Assembly: GCF_043290135.1 (NCBI RefSeq)
Contig: NC_134702.1
Location: 188,202,491 to 188,266,490 of the forward strand
Origin: Rhipicephalus microplus
Lineage: Eukaryota; Arthropoda; Arachnida; Ixodida; Ixodidae
Direction of reading: 5' to 3'
DNA length: 64,000 nucleotides
How positions within the stretch are numbered: position 1 is the stretch's first letter; every line of letters begins with the position of its first letter. The notes under the pieces were generated by a model. That model saw nothing but the letters and a program-made list of their open reading frames with translations, did not search any database and was not told the origin of the DNA. Of this stretch, positions 56,027-64,000 are shown in pieces. Both the position numbers and the translations under genes were made by a program.

Positions 56027-58111
56027 GTAAACGACGATCGATCGCATCTTTCTCGATCAGACTGCCATATGTGTAACGACACAGTCGTCGAATGAGTGCA
56101 CAGCAGCGTGCGAATGCTCAGCGTGACTGCGTTCCCCGTCGTAGCACGAGCACCTCACGATTAACGAGTCATACACTGCTCGTAGTGGACGTGTTCGTGT
56201 TACTTTATACTAAATACCGCACAATAAGTGAATTGCAGTTAAAGTCCGCAAATAACATCCACCATACTTTTTTGGCTCCATTGGGAAGCAAAGAAGCAAG
56301 CCATTGATCTATTGTCTTTGTTTTCTGTTTATACGAAGTCATTGAAACGGGTCCCGCAGCCCTTTTCTCTGGTACGTAGGCACTTTCTCAAACTCACTTA
56401 TAAAACGGTGCCCATTCGTGTTACGCCTGCCCTGCTCAGCTATAGCGTAAGCTCCTGTGAACGTGTGAATAAAAAAAACAGTGCACGCAGTTTATTGTTG
56501 CGTTTTCAAGACAGATAAAGACCAATCTCTTCTCTTGACAAAGTATGTCGCATGGAAGGAAGGGCATGTCCATTGGCTGTTTTTAGTATCATTATGCTGC
56601 ACAGTTAACGCGCCTGCCTTGGCTTACCGCCTTGTGCTCGCGTAGCACGCTGTAATGTGCTGAATAGAATCTGTAGAACTTGTAGTGTGCTAAAAGACAA
56701 AGCCACGACTCACGCTGGTAGCCATTCAGGAGCCAGGAGCAGGCCACTACTGGAGGATGGTTTGAGCATCGTCTGCTGGCGACTCAAATTAGTTCGGATG
56801 CACAGAAGCAATCAAGAAAAAGGTCGAGGTAGAATAAATAGCTTTGATAAGAACGTTTCCTGGACCATGACTGGACTGGAAAAGTGGGAGGGGTTTCTTT
56901 TTACGGCCTTTACTATCGCTCCGGACATAGCTTAAGCGTTCCTCCTCCGGTGATGACACTGCTCACCGTGCGAGGTCCTGCGAGTTTCCTTCGATTAAGG
57001 ACATCAGGGTTCGTGTTATAAGGGAGTTTTCTTGCCGTTGCGGTTAAGGCGACTTTTGTTTTGCGTCGTGTGTAGCTGGCGAAGTGCACAGTACGCACAG
57101 TGCAGGCGCTGCTAACTGGGTACTTTTTGACATTGCCCGTGTATCTGTGCGCAGACTTGCTGCTTGATTTTGACATGTGAGAACACGTTTATCATTGCGA
57201 AGCAGTAAGTCGGTCGCTGTAAACCGGTCAATGAGACCAATGTGTACTGTGGCGCTTTGAAGTGTGAGCCACAATCAACTAGGGCTTCAGGATTTTCCTT
57301 TCTTCAGTTCTCGAGTGATGAGCTGAAGGGCTGAGAAGTCTGAATTAAAGGCTGGGTAAGGTGGTACGTTTACGTTACGAAACTGGTAAGCACACGAGAA
57401 CCTGTAAAAAGCCTGTAATCGGTTTCATAATGTATAAAAAGTTTTCTAGGCAACGATTGGTATAGTTTCTGAATTCGAATGCTTGGAGAATGGGGGAAAG
57501 TGGCAGGCTACCTTGCTTCACAGAATACTTATTTTAAATGGGTTACTTGTCTCCAAATGTGCAGCTGTTAAATCACCTACGTTCCTGTGTCCGGAAAATA
57601 ATATTGATTTAGTGTCCACAGTTTCGATGCACATTACATCACAAAACTATATATGGGTCGCTATGTACTACAATTCAGCCATGGAGATAATGCGCGCAGT
57701 CATCTTTACGTGTTAATCAACAGCGCCACTTTGCCGCATTTAATTAAGCTCCCGCGATGATGTCCCCGACGCAGTACGGATATCCGGAGCGCAATATGTA
57801 CGAATTTAGACAGTCGAAGAGTTCCCAAGCTGCCGAACGTCATCAAAAAACGCACTGTTAAGTTAGCCTGAAATAAAGTTCCCTTTTCGAATTATCCAGA
57901 TGTGCGCAATATCAGAGAAGCAGCTGGGTTTTTAAGCGTTGTTTCATGGGTATCGGCACGGGGGTGTGGAAGGGCTCCGAAGCCTTACCAGGACTTCCCC
58001 CTCCTACACCATGATGCAACATGGTTTTGCAACTCCCAAGACAATATGTTGACTTCGAGCGCACTAAATGTCCTGCAACTCATATCTCACTCGATCAACC
58101 TTCTCGTGCAG
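56027..58111 (+). other. DZIP1 intron, unassigned
   Basis: No further exon or repeat core recognised. Several short ORFs, none with a domain. Confidence 0.5.
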
Positions 58112-58183
58112 GAAGGAACGTCAGTGGACCCAAACTTTGTCAAGTTGTTCAAGCTTGCGCAGCTCTGCATTGAATACCTCATG
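58112..58183 (+). CDS. DZIP1: DZIP1-like gene, third coding exon
   Basis: 72 bp (24 codons, phase 0 in and out) between TCTCGTGCAG and ATG|GTAAGT. Reads EGTSVDPNFVKLFKLAQLCI then EYLM. The VDPxxxKLxxLAQLxIEYL run is the C-terminal helix of the Dzip-like N domain and the strongest family match in the window. The short Cys-pair motif that some family members have before it is not evident. Confidence 0.85.
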
Positions 58184-60290
58184 GTAAGTAGCCCATATGG
58201 GGCTCAACTTTATCTTCGTCGAAGAAAATTCTGGAGGCGACTATCATTACTATCATTACTTGTGTGTAGTTAGGCTCGCACGTAGTTGTTCGTATAACCA
58301 GGTATATTCCTTGCACTGGCACAACCTGGGGAGGGTAGGTGGAGACATCCCCCTCAAGAAATTTTTTTGAAGTTTTGTATGCGCATATATACCCGCACAT
58401 TTGAAGCGCTCGCACGAACGCATATATGTGGTTGAAGTCGCCCTAAATATTTTTGTTTTGGTTATGCTGGTTGTGGTTCCAGTTAACTTTGTTTTTCGTG
58501 CGCTTCTGAAGCCAGTCTCGGAGCGCGCGTGGAAAGAAAAACATGCATGAGATGTGCTCTGCCAGGATTCCGCAACAACCGCGGCTACTCAGAATTATTC
58601 ATCAAACGAGGTTTTCATTAACTATTCTTGCAGTTAATTCACACTTAAGTAATGTTCTCCTCCGATATTATACGCATCAAATATAACACCTATCTTGAAT
58701 AAGAATATTGATCTCTATTTTGTAAAATACCTTCTCTGCATATTCGAAAAACCAGAAGGTTTTGGTCGACCATGTAGGCTTTAAAGAGAAACAAGAGTCT
58801 CACACGATGCTCACGACACTAAAAACCAAGCATTACATTAATGTATTTCGTCAAAACACCCAGATGCAACCCTTTTTTTTCCAGGCACTGTAATGCCGTA
58901 TTGATAACACTTGCTCTACAGTACCTAACACTGTACATTTTCACATGACGCTTAGCATGTACAGCACGCACATGCATGTAGCATAAACGTTTTGTCGCGT
59001 TGAAAAATTTGAATCTTGGACAACATTAGTTTAAACACGAACGGATCGAATACCGTGTTTCACGTGGGTTCCTTAAGGCCCACAGCTCTTTACAAATATT
59101 TATATCGTTATTATACGGCACACTCGGCACCTCGACGATTAATTATCTGCACAGAATGAAAACGGGAAGCAACTGAATAGTTTCGTGTGGGCTGTTAACT
59201 GAACTGTGATAATGAATGTTGTCTGTCACATTTGAACGGAGTTGCGCGCGTTCTGTGCATGGTGTCTCAAGGAAACGCGTTATCGTAACGCTTTACACAA
59301 GTAGACGGCTGAAAAATTAAGGCTAGTCTTGTTGATACTGAGATATAAAATAGGTGATAAGGAAAGGGTGGTAAGGACAGTTTTTTTTGAAATCGCAAAC
59401 CACGAATAAGCGATGAACGTACCTGATTGACAACGGTAGACCAGCCGGTGGTAAGTATTCAGTGAGAGAACATTGCGGCTTAAAGCATGTGGAAACTGTC
59501 GCATGGCCTGTCAGATTCAACTTGTTCTCTCTCCAGTATTTGCCAGTATTCTGTTCACGGCTGTTAGCAAGTCAATCGACTGCTATTCGCCTATTTAGCT
59601 TTCTTGCGTCGATACCTATACTCCACTGACCTGATCTAAGTGTTTGTGTATTCATTTCTTCACATTTATAATGGTCCTTTCGCACTGATTTGTCTTTGTC
59701 GTAAGGGTAAGACCTACGATATGAATTTGGAGCTCCGCATGACTGTCTTCAAGAAGACAGAAAAAAGTCGCAGTTTGCCGCAAAGCCGAAGCAATGAATG
59801 CGATAGCGAAAATTCGAAGGGTCTCGTCAATAATGGCAAGCCGATCTAAACGTGCCCCGCGTTTCTCACGCGCAAATGACGCACAAAACTTACTGACAGG
59901 TACAGATGAACGCGAGTAGGCATCTCAGTTCTTACTTCGCTGTGCCTTAAAAGCGTGCCCTTTTCGCAAACAGAGACTGTGCAGCAAGTGCAGTGACCTT
60001 TGTGCGCCCGGTAATTACAACAAAATAGTTCCGGTGAAAGCCCAAGGCGTAAGATTGTCGCCACTGCGAGACAGGTGAGCGCACGCGTGAGCGTCTCCTC
60101 TCCGCGGAGCAAAGTACGCGTGGGAGATCAAAGCGTGCCCCGCCGCGTCGTGACGATGTGGCGACGCGCGTGTGTGCTCATTGCGCCAAATCGCCGCCAA
60201 TGCTTAAAACGCAATAGTTCCCCACGAGATGCCCATTGCCAGGGATAAGTGGTAGTTATAAATAGCTTGCCATTTAAACGTTCAGGGAGG
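58184..60290 (+). other. DZIP1 intron, unassigned
   Basis: AT-rich. No exon with good splice sites and no known repeat core seen. 60050-60200 is GC-rich. Confidence 0.45.
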
Positions 60291-60297
60291 TGCCCCT

Positions 60298-60502
60298 TCG
60301 TGGCTCAGTGGCTAATGCCTCGCAATCAGAATTCAGACGTCGGACGTTCGATTCCGTGCGCCGGAGTCTTTTTCTGGATGATTTTTCTTTCTTTTGTTTT
60401 CTTATGCATATATACTTATACATATACGGTGAATGATGGTGACGCCAGCACCGGCGTCAAAATGCAGCCGGGAGTGTCTTTATACTTGCTATCGCAATAA
60501 AA
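60298..60502 (+). mobile_element. Second tRNA-derived SINE family
   Basis: tRNA-like head with A box TGGCTCAGTGGCTAATG and B box CGTTCGATTCCG, followed by a TATATACTTATACATATACGG body and a GCTATCGCAATAAAAAG end. It differs from the Ruka-like SINE in all but the Pol III boxes. No clear target duplication. Confidence 0.65.
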
Positions 60503-61204
60503 AGAAAATCAGAGAGCAGCCATATTTGACGATGACAGCCGAGGTCAACCCCGTGAGCACTTATAAGCAACAGTACTGACAATTGGGTGAGCTCATACCG
60601 ATTTATGATTGTTTTATGCACAACTCATGAACAGATCCGAAAAAGATAGACACAATGGGCGCAAACTGACAGCTGTTTCATTTGAAACATCAAAATGCAC
60701 TTTTATCTTAAAAAAAACACAGATGCCCCCCCCCCCCCCCCCCCTAGCGGTGAAGTCAAATGTTTACGTGATAAACCAATGCAGGGAAGGTAGTGGACAT
60801 GCGGCTTGACCAAAAGAGAAGAGAAAAACTACGATGGAGCGATCGCTGCCCGCCGTGGCTATTTTCCCACGTGTCCACTTGTCGCGACGGCTGCCGTTAA
60901 AACGCCCTTGTTTGAATTAGAGGAGGTGCTGGGTATAGGTTTTTCTACCACAATGGCTAATAGCAGCGCGGGCAGCGATCGCTCCAATCTAGTCTTTCTC
61001 TTTCCTAATGGTGAAGCTGCATGTGCAGTACACCAAGTAAGCGTACTCAGCAAGTCTACGTCATCACAAGAACAAAAAGAACAAGAACATCGTAAGAGCT
61101 TCAGGCTGACCTCACAAATCTACAGCAGGATTAGTACACGTGGTGCACACACGCATGACGTAGTTTAGTGCGTACACATCTGGTGGATAATTGTAGTTTA
61201 TACG
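60503..61204 (+). other. DZIP1 intron, unassigned
   Basis: Contains a poly-C run (60726-60743). A 120-codon frame at 60806-61168 has no recognisable domain. Confidence 0.4.
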
Positions 61205-61440
61205 GTTGAATGAATGAATAAACTTTATTGAAAGTCGAGCAGTTTCCTTCAGGCGAGGTGGAAGGAAGAGTGAATTAACACCTGTCCCATCCCACCCTCC
61301 ATCTAATATGATGGCAGTGCCTCAAGTGACGAATCGAAGTCCTTGGACCCTGGCGGCATCTTAGGCTTGCCAGACGGACAAAAGCTAGTCGGCTTTGCGT
61401 TACTAGAACGACTGGTGAAATACCGCGCTTTACATTGATT
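61205..61440 (-). mobile_element. LINE 3'-end fragment with TTCA-repeat tail
   Basis: On the minus strand it ends ACTTTCAATAAAGTTTATTC followed by ATTCATTCA. This is a poly(A)-signal-like end plus a short tandem tail, typical of a 5'-truncated non-LTR element. No coding domain remains. Confidence 0.5.
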
Positions 61441-61888
61441 GTAGATTGACTCAAGTTCAAGGTTATTTTCTCACCTAAACGTATAATATACAAGAGAGGT
61501 TGTTACGATTAGAGTTCCCACTGTTCGAAAACTGCCCCGGGACCTGGTATTGTTGGTTACTTAATAATAGGTAAATAAGCGGGCGTCGAAAGCAGATAGA
61601 GAAACATACAAAATGTTCACATACAAAATGCCCCAAATATTCGCGATATTTGACGTCATCATGAAGTTACATGACGATGTCTTCGAATGATGATGATTTT
61701 TATATCACTTCGTGCCGACACTGACGGCCACTTTTGGTGGTGGAGGCAGAATTGAGGGCCTTTGTCTTGAAACATTTCCTACATTGGAACCATCGAAGAG
61801 TCGGAAGAATGGGTGACACCAGGGTCTCAACGCTTGTTTTCAGAACTCCGGGGACATTTAGAGAGTCGGTTTCTTGTATATTATGCAG

Positions 61889-62130
61889 GGTGTATTACAA
61901 GAGTATTTTCACCGACAGTTCTCGCAGGATATTCTTCTCCAGTCGCTAACCGACACCGAGGAACGGTTGGCGGAGGCAATGCAGACGCTGGAAGAAGAGC
62001 GCAAGTTCCGCATCTGCGACCAGGAGGCCATTCGGGAACTTCAGCGCGAGAACCGCAAGCGACGCCGCATCATCGAGAACCAGCAGCTGGAGATGCTGCG
62101 CTCTGACCGCTTCGCATCCACGGGAGCAGT
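61889..62130 (+). CDS. DZIP1: DZIP1-like gene, fourth recognised exon (coiled coil)
   Basis: Acceptor ATTATGCAG (AG 61887-61888) gives a phase-0 join with the previous exon, so that EYLM is followed by GVLQEYFHRQF. The rest, LTDTEERLAEAMQTLEEERK then RELQRENRKRRRIIENQQLE, is a strong coiled coil, as follows the N domain in DZIP1 proteins. The exon end is uncertain: no strong donor is visible and candidates lie between 62118 and 62135. An alternative acceptor (CTCGCAG) at 61928 would start at DILLQ. The C2H2 finger expected next is not found before 64000. Confidence 0.7.
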
Positions 62131-62411
62131 TGTGTACCTTCATTCACTCTCCCCTGTCTGATGCTGTTCAGTAGCTGTTTGACTATTCGTTGTCACGTAA
62201 TAGTGTGTACAGCACCAACTCATTTACTTCCTTATGAGTAAGCGCGTGACGTGGGCAAATGGAAGAAACAGTACATGGGAACGCATTTGACGCCCATTTT
62301 TGAGCTAATACGCAAGCAGAAACCTTGTTTTTATCATGAACCTTCACAGGCAGGTGCAGTCTTCTCGGCCAGCGCCTCCTTGTGAATGAGCCGTTGAATC
62401 AGCTCAGATGC
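62131..62411 (+). other. DZIP1 intron or flank, unassigned
   Basis: No further exon seen. Confidence 0.4.
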
Positions 62412-62626
62412 GCCCCGCCGTGGTGGTCTAGTGGCTAAGATACTCGGCTGCTGAACCGAAGGTCGCGAGATTGAATTCCAGATGCGTCGGCTGCATTTTC
62501 GATGGAGGCGAAAATGCTGTAGGCCCGTGTGCTCATATTTGGGTGCACGCTAAAGAACCCCAGGTGGTTAAAATTTTTGGAGCCCTCAAAAACGGCGTCT
62601 CACATTTGGGACGTTAAACCCCTCAT

Positions 62627-62680
<54 letters not shown>

Positions 62681-62682
62681 TG
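62412..62682 (+). mobile_element. Full-length Ruka-like SINE with long CAAT tail
   Basis: A box TGGTCTAGTGGCTAAG, diverged B box GATTGAATTCC, body with small deletions, and a tail of about 13 CAAT units (62629-62680). Near-perfect 10-bp target duplication GC(T/G)CAGATGC at 62402-62411 and 62683-62692. Confidence 0.9.
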
Positions 62683-64000
62683 GCGCAGATGCAATCGTCC
62701 TATGATGCTCGTCCACAGCTGCTCAGTGAGTACGCCAGTGCGTGGGTTGTCCAGTTTTCGTGCAGGTTGCGGAAAGCATATATTTGGTGCTCGCACTCTG
62801 CTGTTGGTGTGTATCACTACGCTTCTCCTTCATTTTACTGCCAAGCTCACCGAGCTGTGGAAGTCGTGACCATGCCTCAATCCGCCACCTTGAGAGCGCT
62901 AATTCGTTGACTCAAGGCTATCACTCTGATTGGCTTAAAACTCGACCTTGGCGGAACTTGAGAACAGGTCATAGGTGTACAATGAATGTCAATCGTGACA
63001 TCGCCCGTGCCTGTGCCTAGAAATGCTTATCGAAAGTGAAAAGAGAAATGTGGTGAGTTCGATCCGAGTCTTTCATAATTGGCTCGACGTGGTGACCGTA
63101 GTCAACACTGTACTCGGCGCCCCCCCCCCCCCCAAAAAAAAAAGAGACAGACGCCGGCAAGCTCGGAAATCATGGCCGTAACATCAGCTTAGCCACTAGG
63201 CTGACAAATGCTTATGACAGAACGAACGTAGATATGTTGGTTTAGTTTAGCGAAACATACAGCGCAGGTTAAGCATTGTGCGTGTTTTCCTCCTGCGTTT
63301 TCTTTGTTACTTGCTCCGTGTGTTTCAATAATGTTTTTCTTGGCCTCCTATTCCCACACGTTGGAGACAAAGGGTGAGGACGTCTGCCTGTGAGAGCATG
63401 TCTGCCTTTTACTCGTTTTAAAGCACTTAGGAATGTCATTATTGGTTCCGAGCTGAAGTTCACGCCTATGCTGAATTATCTATGTGGGAGAGAGTATTTT
63501 TTAGAATTATACAAGATCAACATTGCGTCAGGTGCAATGGACGCTGTGTATTATAACACAGAGCCACATGACTTATCGCAGCTCAGCCGCTTCACTCTTG
63601 TGTGCAGTTTTTGTGGCGTTGAAAGGAGGTACAGCCTCAAAAACTGAATGAACAGCTTCATTAAAAAAAAACTCTGTGAATTCCTCGCATTGACAAGGAA
63701 GAGCTGAAACCAGCAAAAGCTTTCGGAAACCGAAATGTTTTTTCAATGACGCAGCTTTGATCGTAAGAATTGTACACAGATATAAAAAAAAATGCGCGTA
63801 CCCGAGAAAAAGATGAAGAGACGAAAAATACGCCTTATGCAGCTCAAGCTTATACTGACATTCACCAGTGTCTTCGCAACCTCGTATGTGGTTTTTGCGC
63901 CTAAAAGTGTACGGTGAAATAAATACTTAATTTTCGAGTTCACGTTTGAGCAGTGGAGCTCGAGCGCTTGGATGGCCTAAGCAGTAAATTAGGAACTGAC
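62683..64000. other. Unassigned DNA at the window end
   Basis: Poly-C/poly-A runs at 63119-63142. An 85-codon frame at 63390-63647 contains VCSFCG but no complete zinc finger. No DZIP1 finger exon recognised. Confidence 0.4.

Noticed and set aside
55902..56200. Exon at 56092-56307 as part of DZIP1.
   Set aside because: The GTAAAC donor at 56027 and direct phase-0 join to 58112 explain the protein without it.
63390..63647. ORF with VCSFCG as a possible DZIP1 zinc-finger exon.
   Set aside because: The spacing and the His pair of a C2H2 finger are absent, and no good splice sites flank it.

Overview
The window is arthropod genomic DNA, most likely from a hard (ixodid) tick. The main evidence is at least seven copies of a tRNA-derived SINE that matches my memory of the Ruka-type SINE of ixodid ticks: a Pol III A/B-box head, a conserved core around GGAGCCCTCCACTACGGCG, and a CAAT-type tail. 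The abundance of Gypsy LTR elements and of RTE-, Jockey- and I-like LINEs fits, as do two spliced or spliceable host genes separated by long repeat-filled DNA. There is no bacterial operon structure, CRISPR array or rRNA.

Layout. 1-8.8 kb: a nearly intact Gypsy element (148-5751, 4-bp TSD ATAT) sits inside the YADD codons of an older LINE, followed by an RTE-like LINE with one in-frame stop and an internal chimeric segment. 8.8-24.4 kb: a 1,204-bp direct duplication (9790-10993 and 16564-17767), the 3' end of a second RTE copy, simple repeats, a Jockey/CR1-like LINE (15.1-18.7 kb) and a decayed RNase H-bearing LINE (18.7-23.4 kb). 24.5-26.5 kb: an intact single-exon SLC22-type organic ion transporter gene on the minus strand, with its own TATA-like box and poly(A) signal. 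26.6-33.4 kb: LINE and Gypsy fragments in mixed orientation and a 908-bp TIR element. 33.2-39.5 kb: a second Gypsy element (33459-39109, TSD ATAC), decayed and itself carrying a full-length SINE and a short LINE tail, nested in the gag of yet another Gypsy element. 39.5-40.9 kb: a satellite with a unit of about 147 bp, split by a GC-rich insert. 42-48.4 kb: LINE remnants, SINEs and a solo LTR.

45.5 kb to the end: a multi-exon plus-strand gene that I identify as DZIP1/DZIP1L-like, a ciliary basal-body protein acting in ciliogenesis and Hedgehog signalling. Three exons encode the Dzip-like N-terminal domain and a fourth a coiled coil. All joins keep the reading frame. A third Gypsy element (50182-55461, minus, TSD ATAA) lies in its first coding intron. 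The C2H2 finger and 3' end were not found and probably lie beyond 64000.

The window is therefore mainly a record of nested retrotransposition around two host genes. I found no evidence of a new defence or biosynthetic system. The most useful observations are the precise nested insertions with restored empty sites, the LINE chimera, the duplication with an inverted LINE patch at its edge, the TIR element, the satellite, and the DZIP1 gene model.
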